Assembly: GCA_913061505.1 (NCBI GenBank)
Contig: CAJXSO010000008.1
Coordinates: 20,279 to 84,278 of the forward strand
From: an uncultured Lutimaribacter sp.
GTDB taxonomy: Bacteria; Pseudomonadota; Alphaproteobacteria; Rhodobacterales; Rhodobacteraceae
Reading direction: 5' to 3'
DNA: 64,000 nt
Of the stretch, positions 9,351 to 18,526 are shown piece by piece. The translations under genes and the position numbers were made by a program. Under the pieces are notes generated by a model that did not search any database, was not told the DNA's origin, and saw nothing but the letters and a program-made list of their open reading frames with translations. The stretch's first letter is position 1, and each line of letters starts with the position of its first letter.

Positions 9351-9596
9351 ATGGCCATGCAGCAGTTCAGCATTCCGATCTTGATCGCGCTGATCGCCGC
9401 TGTCACCGTGGCCATTGCCATTTTACGCCTGCGCGGCGAGCATCACGCAAAACGCGGCTCACAGCCCGGCACCGGGTTTCACGTTTTGCATTCAAATTAC
9501 AGCTCGGGTTTGGGGGGCAATAGCACCAGCTGGAAAGTGCCCCGCGACCCACAGGCCTATGCCCGTTCTTTCGTGCCCAAGGGGCACAAGGACTGA
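9351..9596 (+). CDS. Small membrane-anchored protein between bolA and grxD
   Basis: An 81-residue protein with one N-terminal hydrophobic segment (about residues 7-25, FSIPILIALIAAVTVAIAIL), then a basic turn and a polar tail rich in Gly and Ser. It starts 5 nt after the bolA stop and ends 19 nt before grxD, so it should be cotranslated with both. ATG 9357 is an alternative start. I do not recognise a domain. Its fixed position suggests a role linked to BolA/glutaredoxin, but that is inference only. Confidence 0.7.
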   Translation: MAMQQFSIPILIALIAAVTVAIAILRLRGEHHAKRGSQPGTGFHVLHSNYSSGLGGNSTSWKVPRDPQAYARSFVPKGHKD

Positions 9597-9614
9597 ACAA
9601 TAAAGGGAAAAAAC

Positions 9615-9977
9615 ATGAGCGACGCAAAGACACGCATCGAAGACACGATCAAGGCCAATGACGTTGTGCTTTTCATGAAAGGCACCAAAACCATGCCCCA
9701 ATGCGGCTTTTCGCAGCGCGTGGCAGGTGTTTTGAATTACATGGGCGTCGACTACGCAGATGTAAACGTGCTGGATGATGCCGAAATTCGCCAGGGCATC
9801 AAAGACTATTCAGATTGGCCCACCATCCCCCAGCTTTATGTAAAGGGCGAGTTTGTGGGCGGCTGCGATATCGTCACCGAAATGACCCTGTCGGGCGAGC
9901 TGGATACGCTGCTGGATGGGTCAGGCGTGGCCTATTCCAAAGAGGCCGCAGATAAAATTCGCGAGGCAAACGCCTGA
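9615..9977 (+). CDS. grxD: Monothiol glutaredoxin, Grx4 type
   Basis: A 120-residue CGFS glutaredoxin that binds and transfers [2Fe-2S] clusters, usually with BolA. The active site [10 protein letters not shown] and the glutathione-binding segments [20 protein letters not shown] are intact. AGGG upstream of ATG 9615 serves as the ribosome site. It is the third gene of bolA, small membrane protein, grxD, and is followed by an intrinsic terminator at 9993-10014. Confidence 0.97.
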   Translation: MSDAKTRIEDTIKANDVVLFMKGTKTMPQCGFSQRVAGVLNYMGVDYADVNVLDDAEIRQGIKDYSDWPTIPQLYVKGEFVGGCDIVTEMTLSGELDTLLDGSGVAYSKEAADKIREANA

Positions 9978-9992
9978 TATCTCAATAAAAAA

Positions 9993-10014
9993 CAGCCCCC
10001 CAGGGGCTGCTTTT
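9993..10014 (+). terminator. Intrinsic terminator after grxD
   Basis: CAGCCCC (9993-9999) pairs with GGGGCTG (10003-10009) around a 3-nt loop. Four T residues follow at 10011-10014. Confidence 0.75.
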
Positions 10015-10034
10015 GCGCGTTGTTACGCCATCAG

Positions 10035-10066
10035 GGCCCCGCATTATGCGGGGCCTGTTGTTTTTT
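10035..10066. terminator. Second hairpin at the zapA end
   Basis: GGCCCCGCA (10035-10043) and TGCGGGGCC (10047-10055) form a 9-bp stem whose loop is the zapA stop codon. On the plus strand it is followed by TGTTGTTTTTT. It probably backs up the grxD terminator and may protect the zapA mRNA end. Confidence 0.6.
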
Positions 10067-10424
10067 CTTCCAGTTGCGCGGCCAAGGCCTCGGCCCGGGC
10101 GGTTAATTCGGCCAGGGTTTCTGCCACGCCTGCGGGCATCACCGGCACCTCGATACGCTCGGGCGCGGGCGCCGGCGTCGATTTCAACTGCGCCAGTTCC
10201 GCCTCGAGCGTGGCCAGCTTGTCTTGCATGCCGGCTGTGCGATCGGCCAGCATCAGCCCCGCCATCAACAGCATGCGCGCCTCGGGCAGGCGCCCGATCT
10301 GGCTGCTTAGCACGCTGGCCTCGGCATCCAGCATGCCGGCCGCGGCCTGCAAATACTGCTCTTCGCCATCTTGGCACGACACTTCAAAACTGCGTCCGCC
10401 GATACGAATTTCCACCTCAGGCAT
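10044..10424 (-). CDS. zapA: Cell division protein ZapA
   Basis: A 126-residue Z-ring associated protein that crosslinks FtsZ filaments. The N-terminal globular head ([14 protein letters not shown]...[17 protein letters not shown]) is followed by a helical tail suited to a coiled coil. ATG 10424 (MPEVEI) is preferred to an in-frame start at 10445. It overlaps the end of the upstream coiled-coil gene by 8 nt, suggesting the two are made together. Confidence 0.88.
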   Translation of the reverse strand: MPEVEIRIGGRSFEVSCQDGEEQYLQAAAGMLDAEASVLSSQIGRLPEARMLLMAGLMLADRTAGMQDKLATLEAELAQLKSTPAPAPERIEVPVMPAGVAETLAELTARAEALAAQLEEKTTGPA

Positions 10425-10992
10425 TGGCTTCCTCCGGCTGGTCATTTTGTTCGGGCGCTAAAAGCGGTGCGATCGTGGCGATGATGGCATCGGCCTCGGC
10501 CATATCGACGGCGCGGGCGGCGCGCAGGGCGTCCAGCTCGGCCTGCAACGAGGCATTGATCAGCTCGGGCGCCACAACACCGGCCATAGCGGCATCGCGC
10601 AGCGCCTGCATGGCCGATTGCATCTGCACGCCTGCCGCGCGCAGGCCTTGCACCTGCTCATCCAGGCTGGCGGCCGTGGCGTGTGCCGCATCCAGCTGTG
10701 CCTGCATTTGCGCCACATCCGGCACAGCTGCGGGCGCGGGCGCAGTTTCAGCCGCCTCTAGCCGCGCTTTCAGCACTTTGATCCGTTCTTCCAACTGGGC
10801 TGTCACCAGTTTTTCATCGTCCAGCGCCTGGCGCAGCTTGGCCAGCTCTGCGCCATCATCACCGGTCTCGTTGGCCCCGTCATCTGCGGCAGTGCTGTCT
10901 GGCATGGGCTGCGCGCCCAACCCATCCAAAGCCTGTGCGATGCGATCCATGGCCGCCGTCATGCGGCGTTCAAGCTCTGCGATTTCGCTCAT
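10417..10992 (-). CDS. Coiled-coil protein, likely ZapA partner (ZauP-like)
   Basis: A 191-residue protein dominated by helical heptad-rich stretches (about residues 1-30, 48-80 and 90-170), broken by Ala/Pro/Asp-rich linkers. No enzyme motif or membrane segment is seen. In Caulobacter the protein ZauP is encoded with zapA and couples ZapA to the Z-ring. The overlap with zapA and the coiled-coil character fit that role. The assignment rests on position and architecture, not on a diagnostic motif. Confidence 0.62.
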   Translation of the reverse strand: MSEIAELERRMTAAMDRIAQALDGLGAQPMPDSTAADDGANETGDDGAELAKLRQALDDEKLVTAQLEERIKVLKARLEAAETAPAPAAVPDVAQMQAQLDAAHATAASLDEQVQGLRAAGVQMQSAMQALRDAAMAGVVAPELINASLQAELDALRAARAVDMAEADAIIATIAPLLAPEQNDQPEEANA

Positions 10993-11203
10993 TTACCCTC
11001 ACTTTTGCCCAATGGCTTTGCACCTGTGGCTGTCTTTACCCGACAGATGCGAATCGCACCGCCCTGTCGTTTGCGCCAGTTTAGACAACGAATACCGAAA
11101 ATGCGCCCCCTTTGCGCCCAAAGACTTGCAGGCTTTGCTTGAACTATGGGCGGGGGGTGGTATGAGGCTGGCCAACAACAAGCCTAGCCAGAGGACTGCT
11201 CTC

Positions 11204-13219
11204 GTGGATATTTCTGCCCTGCGTTCAGCCAACCCCGACCATTGGATGCGCGCCACTGCCATTCGCGCCCTAACCCTTGATGCGGTGGCAGCCGCCAATT
11301 CGGGCCATTCCGGCATGCCCATGGGTATGGCCGACGCAGCCACTGTGCTGTTTGAAAAGCACCTGAAATTCGATGCCAAAGCCCCCCATTGGCCCGATCG
11401 CGACCGCTTTATCCTGTCGGCGGGCCACGGTTCGATGCTGCTTTATTCGCTGCTGTATCTCACCGGCAACCCCGACATTACGCTCGATCAGCTACGCGCC
11501 TTCCGCCAGTGGGGCGCAAAAACCGCAGGCCACCCCGAATATGGCCATGCCGCGGGCATCGAAACCACCACCGGCCCCTTGGGCCAAGGGATTGCCACCG
11601 CCGTGGGTTTTGCCATGGCCGAGGAAATTCAGCGCGCCCAGTTTGGCCGCAAGATCGTGGATCACTACACATATGTCATCGCCGGTGATGGCTGCCTGAT
11701 GGAGGGCGTCAGCCAAGAGGCCATCGGCCTGGCCGGGCGCCACCAGCTGGGCCGCCTGATCGTGCTGTGGGATAATAACAACATCACCATCGATGGCACG
11801 GTCGAACTGTCTGATCGCACCGATCAGGTGGCGCGCTTTAAGGCCAGTGGCTGGCATGTGCAGGAAATCGACGGCCACGACCCGGCGGCCATTGATGCGG
11901 CCCTGACGGCTGCCAAAGCCAGCAAGAAACCCTCGATGATTGCGTGCAAAACCCACATCGCCCTGGGCCATGCCGCCCAAGACACCTCAAAGGGCCATGG
12001 CGCGCTGACCGATGCCGCGCAGCTGGCCGCGGCCAAAGCCGCCTATGGCTGGCCCGGCGGCGCCTTTGAAGTGCCCGCAGATGTGAAAGCCCAGTGGGAG
12101 GCAATCGGCGCCCGCGGCGCCGAGGCGCATGCCGAATGGGCCGCGCGCCTGGCCGCCCTGCCCGCCGGCAAACGTGGTGAATTCGAACGCCGCTACGCGC
12201 TGGAGGCGCCCAAAAAACTGGCCAGCACCATCCGCGCCCTGAAAAAGCAGGTCAGCGAAAGCACCCCAAAGGTGGCCACACGCAAATCTAGCGAAATGGT
12301 GCTAGAGGTGGTTAACCCGATCATGGCCGAAACGGTGGGCGGCTCGGCCGATTTGACCGGCTCGAACAACACCAAAACCGGCGATCTGGGCATGTTCGAT
12401 ATCGAAAATCGCAAGGGGCGCTACATCTATTGGGGCATTCGCGAACATGGCATGGCCGCGGCGATGAACGGCATGGCGCTGCACGGGGGCATGCGCCCCT
12501 ATGGTGGCACCTTCATGGCCTTTACCGATTATGCCCGCCCCGCCATGCGCCTGGCCGCGTTGATGCGCATTCCCAGCGTGTTTGTCATGACCCATGACAG
12601 CATCGGCCTGGGCGAAGATGGCCCAACCCACCAGCCTGTGGAACACCTGGCCATCAGCCGCGCCACGCCCAACACCTGGGTGTTCCGCCCCTGCGATACG
12701 GTGGAAACCGCCGAAGCATGGGAACTGGCGCTAAGCACCAAGGAAACCCCGTCGGTTCTATCGCTGACCCGTCAAAACGTGCAAACCCTGCGCACCCAGC
12801 ATAAAACCCGCAACCTTTCCGCCCAAGGCGCCTATGTTTTGGCCGAGGCCACCGGCAAGCGCCAAGCCATCTTGATCGCCACCGGCTCGGAGGTGGAAAT
12901 TGCCATGGCTGCGCGCGACCTGCTCGAGGGCCAGGGCATTGGCACCCGGGTGGTTTCGATGCCTTGCATGGAGCTATTTGCCGCCCAAGAGGAAAGCTAC
13001 CGCAAAAAAGTGCTGCCCGCCGGCCCCGTGCGTGTCGGGGTCGAGGCATCGGTGCGCCAAGGCTGGGACCGCTGGCTGCTGGGCGAACGTGGCCGCGAGG
13101 CGAAAGCCGGCTTTGTGGGCATGGAGGGCTTTGGCGCCTCGGCCCCGGCAGAGGTGCTGTATGAAAAATTCGGCATCACCGCCCAGGCCGTGGCCGATAA
13201 GGTGAAAAGCCTGCTGTAA
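11204..13219 (+). CDS. tkt: Transketolase
   Basis: Thiamine-diphosphate enzyme moving two-carbon units in the pentose phosphate pathway or Calvin cycle. It has 671 residues. Signatures include [10 protein letters not shown] near the N-terminus, the ThDP-binding [13 protein letters not shown] near residue 163, and [15 protein letters not shown] in the Pyr domain. The start is taken as GTG 11204 ([11 protein letters not shown]) because AGAGGA lies 8 nt upstream and family N-termini begin there. ATG 11162 in frame is an alternative. It is divergent from the zapA pair across about 210 nt. Confidence 0.96.
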   Translation: MDISALRSANPDHWMRATAIRALTLDAVAAANSGHSGMPMGMADAATVLFEKHLKFDAKAPHWPDRDRFILSAGHGSMLLYSLLYLTGNPDITLDQLRAFRQWGAKTAGHPEYGHAAGIETTTGPLGQGIATAVGFAMAEEIQRAQFGRKIVDHYTYVIAGDGCLMEGVSQEAIGLAGRHQLGRLIVLWDNNNITIDGTVELSDRTDQVARFKASGWHVQEIDGHDPAAIDAALTAAKASKKPSMIACKTHIALGHAAQDTSKGHGALTDAAQLAAAKAAYGWPGGAFEVPADVKAQWEAIGARGAEAHAEWAARLAALPAGKRGEFERRYALEAPKKLASTIRALKKQVSESTPKVATRKSSEMVLEVVNPIMAETVGGSADLTGSNNTKTGDLGMFDIENRKGRYIYWGIREHGMAAAMNGMALHGGMRPYGGTFMAFTDYARPAMRLAALMRIPSVFVMTHDSIGLGEDGPTHQPVEHLAISRATPNTWVFRPCDTVETAEAWELALSTKETPSVLSLTRQNVQTLRTQHKTRNLSAQGAYVLAEATGKRQAILIATGSEVEIAMAARDLLEGQGIGTRVVSMPCMELFAAQEESYRKKVLPAGPVRVGVEASVRQGWDRWLLGERGREAKAGFVGMEGFGASAPAEVLYEKFGITAQAVADKVKSLL

Positions 13220-13248
13220 CCACAGCCGCAACTGACCCCAAAAATCAC

Positions 13249-13274
13249 AAAGGCCCCAGCACCCTGGGGCCTTT
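13249..13274. terminator. Bidirectional terminator between tkt and the fasciclin gene
   Basis: AAAGGCCCCAG (13249-13259) and CTGGGGCCTTT (13264-13274) form a perfect 11-bp stem with a 4-nt loop. T-rich tracts follow on both strands, so it can end both convergent genes. Confidence 0.88.
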
Positions 13275-13292
13275 GTTGCATCTAGGCCGCGG

Positions 13293-13808
13293 TTAGTGGC
13301 ACGCAGGGCGGGTGCCCGGCAATAGAACCTTGTCGATCACATGGATCACGCCATTGTCGGCCTTGATATTGGCAATGATCACATTGGCGCTTTGGCCCGT
13401 GCCATCGGCAATCGACACGCCAGATGCGTTGCGCGTGATGCACAAACGCGCGCTGTCGAGGATGGGTTTGAAATAATTCGACCCATGCGGAATCATCTCG
13501 GCGGTCAGGTGGCGATCATCGACATGATAGAGCAAAACATTGGTCAGCTGGCCCTTGTTTTCGGGCTGCAGCAAGCTTTCCACCGTGCCCGCGGGCAGCG
13601 CGGCGAAAGCATCGTTGATCGGCGCATATACGGTAAAGGGGCCTGGGCCCTTTAGCGTGTCCACCAGCCCGGCGGCGCTGACTGCGGCCACAAGCGTGGA
13701 AAAACGCGCATCCCCCGATGCGATGTCAACGATATCTGCCGCGCTTGCGGCGGTGCCAAGCGTTACGGCGGTGGCCGCTGCGGCGGCAAATTTGCGAATA
13801 GCTGTCAT
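13293..13808 (-). CDS. Secreted fasciclin (FAS1) domain protein
   Basis: A 171-residue exported protein: a signal peptide (about residues 1-23, ending AASAAD) then a single FAS1 domain. The H1 block FTVYAPINDAFAALP and the C-terminal VIHVIDKVLLPG block are clear. A pair of cysteines (in LCITR and at the C-terminus, PACH) could form a disulfide. FAS1 domains mediate adhesion or ligand binding; the ligand is unknown. ATG 13808 is chosen because AGAGGG lies about 10 nt upstream. ATG 13817 is adjacent to that site and less likely. Confidence 0.9.
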   Translation of the reverse strand: MTAIRKFAAAAATAVTLGTAASAADIVDIASGDARFSTLVAAVSAAGLVDTLKGPGPFTVYAPINDAFAALPAGTVESLLQPENKGQLTNVLLYHVDDRHLTAEMIPHGSNYFKPILDSARLCITRNASGVSIADGTGQSANVIIANIKADNGVIHVIDKVLLPGTRPACH

Positions 13809-13986
13809 GAAAAACATTCCCTCTTTACTGTCCACTTTTTGTGCACGCTGATTTGCATGTGACAGGGATACGCAGGCAGGCCCGATAGTGGATTTCATTC
13901 TCACGCAAACGTCAGAAATGGGCCGTGAATTGGGGCATCAGGGCCAAAAACAGCGACATTTTGAAACAATTGCCGCTTTGCCCAGG

Positions 13987-14958
13987 CTAATGCCCGCCCG
14001 CCTTTTTGCCCCTCAACGCGGCCAGCAAGGGGCCCAAAACCTGCGTGGCAAGCGGGATCAACACCAGCCCCAGCACCAGCCCAAACACCCCATCCAGCGC
14101 CGCCGTGACCAGCCATTTCACCACGCCGGCCCCTTGCCCAAACGCCGCCGCGGCGCCCTCGGCCAGGGCCTGAATGGTATGGCCCGGCTCGGCCACATGA
14201 AAGGCATGCAGCCCGTGTTCGATGATCGAGCCGCCCACCCACAGCATCGCCGCCGTGCCAATAATAGACAGCAACAGCAGCAAGCGCGGCATGAATTTCA
14301 CCAGCCCGCGCCCAAAGGCCCGCACCGCCCCCAGCCCGGCATTGCGCGCCAGATAGAGGCCAATATCATCCATCTTCACAATCACCCCCACCGCGCCATA
14401 AACCGCAATGGTGACAGCCGTTCCCACCACGGCCAATGTGGCGGCCTGCATCCACACATTGGGCGCCTCAATCGCGGCCAGCGAAATGGTCATGATTTCT
14501 GCTGATAAGATAAAATCGGTTTTGATCGCACCGCGCACTTTTTCTTCTTCCAGATGGGCGGGATCGGCCACGCTCATATCGGCGTCGATTTCGTGACTGG
14601 CATGGGGAAAAAGGCTGTGAAACACCTTTTCCGCCCCCTCAAAACACAAATATGCCCCCCCCAGCATCAACAGCGGGGTAATCGCCCAAGGCGCGAAATT
14701 GGCCAGCAGCATGGCCACCGGCAGCAACAAGACCAGTTTGTTAAAGAACGAGCCGCGCGCGATTTTCCAAATGATCGGCAATTCCCGCGCCGGGGCGAAA
14801 CCCTGCACATATTTCGGGGTAACGGCTGCGTCATCAATCACCACGCCCGCGGTTTTTCCGCCCGCTTTGGCGGCGGCTGCGGCAATATCATCCACGCTGG
14901 TTGCTGCCACTTTGGCAATGGCTGCCACATCATCCAACAGCGCCAGTAAACCGCTCAT
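13987..14958 (-). CDS. DUF808 family inner-membrane protein
   Basis: A 323-residue polytopic membrane protein of the DUF808/YedI family, function unknown. The characteristic start MSGLLALLDDVAAIAK and the block AGVVIDDAAVTPKYVQGF are followed by multiple hydrophobic segments (LVLLLPVAMLLANF, LLLLLSIIGTAAM, GLVLGLVLIPLA). ATG 14958 is taken as the start because the family begins with MSGLLALLDD; an upstream in-frame ATG at 15075 would add a non-homologous leader. No operon partner is apparent. Confidence 0.9.
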   Translation of the reverse strand: MSGLLALLDDVAAIAKVAATSVDDIAAAAAKAGGKTAGVVIDDAAVTPKYVQGFAPARELPIIWKIARGSFFNKLVLLLPVAMLLANFAPWAITPLLMLGGAYLCFEGAEKVFHSLFPHASHEIDADMSVADPAHLEEEKVRGAIKTDFILSAEIMTISLAAIEAPNVWMQAATLAVVGTAVTIAVYGAVGVIVKMDDIGLYLARNAGLGAVRAFGRGLVKFMPRLLLLLSIIGTAAMLWVGGSIIEHGLHAFHVAEPGHTIQALAEGAAAAFGQGAGVVKWLVTAALDGVFGLVLGLVLIPLATQVLGPLLAALRGKKAGGH

Positions 14959-15138
14959 ACCTGCATCACCTTTCGTCAAACCGTTGCCCCACACTACCCC
15001 AGCACAGCGCCAGAACAAGGGCGCAATGCCAGAATGCCAGTTTTGCGCTAACATGCGGGTTTTCTTGTAAAACACGCTTTGCAGCCCGTGGCACTGCCGC
15101 TATACCGCCGGTGATTTACCCGAACAGGAGACGCACAC

Positions 15139-16140
15139 ATGACCATCACACTGGGGATCAATGGTTTTGGCCGCATCGGCCGCAGCACGCTTATGCATAT
15201 CGCCGAGAAAGCCCGCCAAGATGTTCGTGTGGTGAAGGTGAACGCCACCGGCCCGCTGGAAACCGCCGCGCATCTGGTGCGCTATGACAGCGTGCATGGG
15301 CGTTTTCGCAACGAGGTGAAAATTGGCGATGGCACCATGGATCTGGGCCATGGCGAGATGCAGATGATGTCCACCTATAACATGGACGAGCTGGATTGGT
15401 CGGGTGTGGATGTGGTGCTGGAATGCACCGGCAATTTCAACGATGGCGACAAATGCCAAAAGCACCTGGAACGCGGCGCCAAAGCAGTGCTGATTTCGGC
15501 GCCAGCGAAAAATGTGCAAAAAACCATCGTGATGGGTGTGAACGACAGCGAATTGGCCCGCGGCGATGTGATGATCTCGAACGGCTCTTGCACCACCAAT
15601 TGCTTGGCGCCCGTGGCCAAGGTGTTGCACGAAAATATCGGCATCGAGTCGGGCATCATGACCACGATTCACGCCTATACGGGCGATCAGCCCACGCTTG
15701 ATCGTCGCCACAAAGATCTCTATCGCGCGCGCGCCGCCGCGATGAGCATGATCCCCACCTCGACCGGTGCCGCCAAAGCCCTGGGCGAGGTTTTGCCTGC
15801 GCTGAAAGGCAAATTGGATGGATCCGCCGTGCGCGTGCCCACCCCAAATGTTTCGGCTGTTGATCTGACATTTATCGCGCAAAAAGACGTGACCGAGGCA
15901 GATGTAAACGCCCTGATGGCCGAAGCCGCCGCAGGCCCGCTGAAGGGTATTTTGGGCTATACCGAGGAAAAGCTGGTTTCGGTGGATTTCAACCACACCG
16001 AAGAAAGCGCGCATTTTGCCGCCGATCAAACCAAGGTCATCGGCGGGCGCCTGGTGCGCGTGCTGGCATGGTATGACAACGAATGGGGCTTTTCCTGCCG
16101 CATGGCTGATGTGGCCGCAGCCATGGGCCGCCTTTTGTAA
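15139..16140 (+). CDS. gap: Glyceraldehyde-3-phosphate dehydrogenase
   Basis: Glycolytic/gluconeogenic oxidation of glyceraldehyde 3-phosphate. It has 333 residues. The NAD-binding GINGFGRIGRSTL opens the protein, the catalytic cysteine sits in SNGSCTTNCLAPVAKV (near residue 154), and VAWYDNEWGF-type residues (LAWYDNEWGFSCR) close the catalytic domain. AGGAG lies upstream of ATG 15139. The gene is followed by an intrinsic terminator and then by a 47-residue membrane microprotein gene. Confidence 0.97.
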   Translation: MTITLGINGFGRIGRSTLMHIAEKARQDVRVVKVNATGPLETAAHLVRYDSVHGRFRNEVKIGDGTMDLGHGEMQMMSTYNMDELDWSGVDVVLECTGNFNDGDKCQKHLERGAKAVLISAPAKNVQKTIVMGVNDSELARGDVMISNGSCTTNCLAPVAKVLHENIGIESGIMTTIHAYTGDQPTLDRRHKDLYRARAAAMSMIPTSTGAAKALGEVLPALKGKLDGSAVRVPTPNVSAVDLTFIAQKDVTEADVNALMAEAAAGPLKGILGYTEEKLVSVDFNHTEESAHFAADQTKVIGGRLVRVLAWYDNEWGFSCRMADVAAAMGRLL

Positions 16141-16188
16141 CAGCGCGCCCTGCCGCTTGCACTGCCAAGCCCCGACAGGCATAAAGTA

Positions 16189-16215
16189 AAGGGCCCAGCC
16201 AATGGGCCCTTTTTT
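16189..16215 (+). terminator. Intrinsic terminator after gap
   Basis: AAGGGCCCA (16189-16197) pairs with TGGGCCCTT (16203-16211) around a 5-nt loop, within a run of T residues to 16215. Confidence 0.88.
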
Positions 16216-16239
16216 ATTGTCTTATGTTCGAGTGCCGCC

Positions 16240-16383
16240 ATGACCAACCCAATCGCCCTTGTGCTGGCCAGTATTATCGTCATCGGCCTGATTTTGGACA
16301 TGGCCCTGAACAGCGGCACCGCGTTCTTGTTTTTGGCGCGCAAATTTGCGCAATTCATCGAATGGCTGGCTTTTTGGCGCTGA
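16240..16383 (+). CDS. 47-residue membrane microprotein downstream of gap
   Basis: ATG 16240 opens a 47-codon frame ending TGA 16381-16383. The product (MTNPIALVLASIIVIGLILD...) has one hydrophobic segment at residues 5-20, a short polar hinge, and a C-terminal amphipathic helix ending FIEWLAFWR, Trp-rich and basic at the end. The tidy membrane topology argues it is real. I recall similar short frames after gap in other Rhodobacterales, but that memory is not proof. Function unknown. Confidence 0.65.
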   Translation: MTNPIALVLASIIVIGLILDMALNSGTAFLFLARKFAQFIEWLAFWR

Positions 16384-16448
16384 TCCAATAAACACTGGCC
16401 AGCCCGGCCAATTGCCCGTAGCTTTTGCGCAGTGACGGGGGGCAAACC

Positions 16449-17396
16449 ATGGAAATATTGGCAATTTCAGCGGCGATCTTGGCCTTGGGCGCGGCAATTT
16501 TGGCAGCGCTTGTTGGCTACAGCTGGTGGGTCAAGCGCCGGGTCGAGGCGGCGGTGCCCGCGCGCGGCAAATTCGTGCAGATCAGCACAGGCCCGCTGCA
16601 TTACGTGGAAAAGGGCCAAGGCCCCAGCATCGTGATGATCCATGGCTTGGGGGCCCAACTGGGCAATTTTGACCAGTTTTTGATGGATGAGATGGCCAAA
16701 ACCCACCACTGCATTGCCATCGATCGCCCCGGCATGGGCTGGTCTGCGCGGCCCGCCACGGCCCCCGCAAACCCACGCGCCCAGGCCGCCTATATCGCCG
16801 AGGCCATAGATGCCCTGGGGCTGGATCGCCCGCTGCTGGTTGGCCATTCCTTGGGCGGGGCAATTGCGCTGTGTTTGGCCTTGGATTTTCCCGAAAAAAC
16901 CCGCGGCCTGGCCCTGTTGGCCCCCTTTACCAGCCGCGGCGATCGGCCCTCGCCCGCCTTTGCGGGGCTGGCCATTGCCCGGCCCTGGCGGCGCAAACTG
17001 GCTGCATGGACGGTGGCCACGCCGCTGGGCATGTGGCGCTCGGCGCCGGTGTTCGACCTGGTCTTTGGCCCTGATCGTGTGCCCAGCGGTTATGGGCGCG
17101 CGGGCGGCGGCATGCTGGGCCTGCGCCCGGCCAGTTTTGAAAACACCAGCCGCGATTATCTGGCTTCGCTCGGCGATATCAAATGGATGCAGGCCAATTA
17201 TTCCCAGCTGCAGATGCCGGTGCATATTCTCTTTGGCCGCGATGACCGGATTTTATCGCCGCAAATTCATGGCCGCGATCTGGCAGCCAGCCACGCCCAT
17301 ATTCACTATCACGAGATCGAGGGCGGCCATATGTTGCCGCTGACGCAGCCCGATGGCTGCGCCACTTTCATACGCCAGGCAGAGGCTGAAAAGTAA
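16449..17396 (+). CDS. Alpha/beta-hydrolase fold protein
   Basis: A 315-residue hydrolase with an N-terminal membrane anchor (about residues 3-25). The oxyanion region IVMIHGLGAQLGNFDQF, the nucleophile elbow VGHSLGGAIALCLAL (Ser near residue 130), the acid region FGRDDRILSP and the late histidine EGGHMLPLTQP complete a Ser-Asp-His triad. The substrate is unknown. It is probably held at the inner membrane by the anchor. It is convergent with coaD, only 18 nt away. Confidence 0.9.
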   Translation: MEILAISAAILALGAAILAALVGYSWWVKRRVEAAVPARGKFVQISTGPLHYVEKGQGPSIVMIHGLGAQLGNFDQFLMDEMAKTHHCIAIDRPGMGWSARPATAPANPRAQAAYIAEAIDALGLDRPLLVGHSLGGAIALCLALDFPEKTRGLALLAPFTSRGDRPSPAFAGLAIARPWRRKLAAWTVATPLGMWRSAPVFDLVFGPDRVPSGYGRAGGGMLGLRPASFENTSRDYLASLGDIKWMQANYSQLQMPVHILFGRDDRILSPQIHGRDLAASHAHIHYHEIEGGHMLPLTQPDGCATFIRQAEAEK

Positions 17397-17414
17397 TTTT
17401 TTCCAGCGAAATCA

Positions 17415-17909
17415 TCATTTTCCAAGCTTATCTAAAAGCTTTGCCTTAACTGCGGGTGGCACAAATTTTGTCACATCGCCATCCAGCCGCGCGATTTCTT
17501 TCACCAGCTTAGAAGCAATGGCCTGATGGCGTGCGTCGGCCATCAAAAACACTGTTTCTACAGTGCTATCCAAGGCACGGTTCATGCCAACCATCTGGAA
17601 TTCGTATTCGAAATCAGCCACCGCGCGCAGGCCCCGCACGATCACCTGTGCGCCCACTTCGCGCGCGCAATTGATCAGCAAATTTTCAAACGGATGCGCC
17701 ACAATTTCCGTGCCTGTTTCGCGGCTTAGGCTGGCACATTCATCCTCGATCATCGCCACCCGCTCTTCTAGCGAAAACAGCGGGCCCTTGTCACGGTTGA
17801 TGGCCACGCCAATCACCAGACGATCAACCAATGTTGCCGCGCGGCGGATAATATCGACATGGCCCAAGGTGATTGGATCAAACGTGCCCGGATAAAGGCC
17901 AATGCGCAT
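17415..17909 (-). CDS. coaD: Phosphopantetheine adenylyltransferase
   Basis: Penultimate step of coenzyme A synthesis: adenylation of 4'-phosphopantetheine. It has 164 residues. The nucleotidyltransferase motif GLYPGTFDPITLGHVDII, with T/HxGH-like residues, is at the N-terminus. IVRGLRAVADFEYEFQM and the C-terminal ISSxxxxE-like block (IASKLVKEIARLDGDV) are also present. ATG 17909 (MRIGLYPG) is the family start; a longer in-frame start at 17957 has no homology. Confidence 0.96.
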   Translation of the reverse strand: MRIGLYPGTFDPITLGHVDIIRRAATLVDRLVIGVAINRDKGPLFSLEERVAMIEDECASLSRETGTEIVAHPFENLLINCAREVGAQVIVRGLRAVADFEYEFQMVGMNRALDSTVETVFLMADARHQAIASKLVKEIARLDGDVTKFVPPAVKAKLLDKLGK

Positions 17910-18019
17910 GGCGTGTCCCCCGCTTTTTGGGTGGTAAGGTGAATTTATGGGGGGCACGCAATATTATTGCACAGCGGAATGCAACCAGTTTTTCTGGCAC
18001 GGGTTTTTCTGGTATGGGC

Positions 18020-18454
18020 CTAGTGGCCCATGATCATGCCTTCCAGCGCGGTCTTTTCCATATCCAGCTCTTGCAAGCGCGCCTTGACCACATCGCCAAT
18101 GGTCACAATCCCCACCAGGGCGCCATTTTCCAGCACGGGCATGTGGCGAAAACGGCCATCTGTCATGCGCTGCAGCACGCTATCGGCGCTGTCATCCGGG
18201 GCGCAACAGGTTGGGTTGCGCGTCATCATATTGGCCACCGTTTCATCCAGGCAGGCCCCGCCCCGCACCGCCAAGGCACGCACGATATCGCGTTCAGATA
18301 GAATACCATCGGCGCCCTGCCCGTCTTGCGACACAACCACGCCGCCAATGCGCCGCTCGGCCAGAATTTCTGCCACAGCCGCGACAGATGTATCTGGGCT
18401 GACAGTGATAACCGAACGATCGCCTTTTGCGTTTAGGATCTGGTGAACAAGCAT
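18020..18454 (-). CDS. CBS-domain pair protein
   Basis: A 144-residue cytoplasmic protein made of two CBS domains (about residues 5-62 and 75-138), which together normally bind adenosine nucleotides or S-adenosylmethionine. The paired motifs ILAERRIGGVVV...GILSERDIVRAL and GRFRHMPVLENGALVGIVTIGDVVK are textbook. AAGGAGG precedes ATG 18454 at good spacing, favouring it over ATG 18481. There is no attached catalytic domain, so it is a stand-alone sensor or regulator. Confidence 0.92.
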   Translation of the reverse strand: MLVHQILNAKGDRSVITVSPDTSVAAVAEILAERRIGGVVVSQDGQGADGILSERDIVRALAVRGGACLDETVANMMTRNPTCCAPDDSADSVLQRMTDGRFRHMPVLENGALVGIVTIGDVVKARLQELDMEKTALEGMIMGH

Positions 18455-18526
18455 GCCTAGCTCCTCCTTGTGCAAAGCCATGCCCTAGCGTCCCCAAGGT
18501 GCGACATTCTGTCAAGCTTTCTTGGC

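Noticed and set aside
10013..11203. Upstream extension of the transketolase frame
   Set aside because: The added residues are Ala/Pro/Arg/Ser-rich and overlap zapA and the ZauP-like gene on the other strand. Homology starts at GTG 11204.
15100..16182. Antisense frame over gap
   Set aside because: Its His-rich composition mirrors the coding strand of a complete gap gene.
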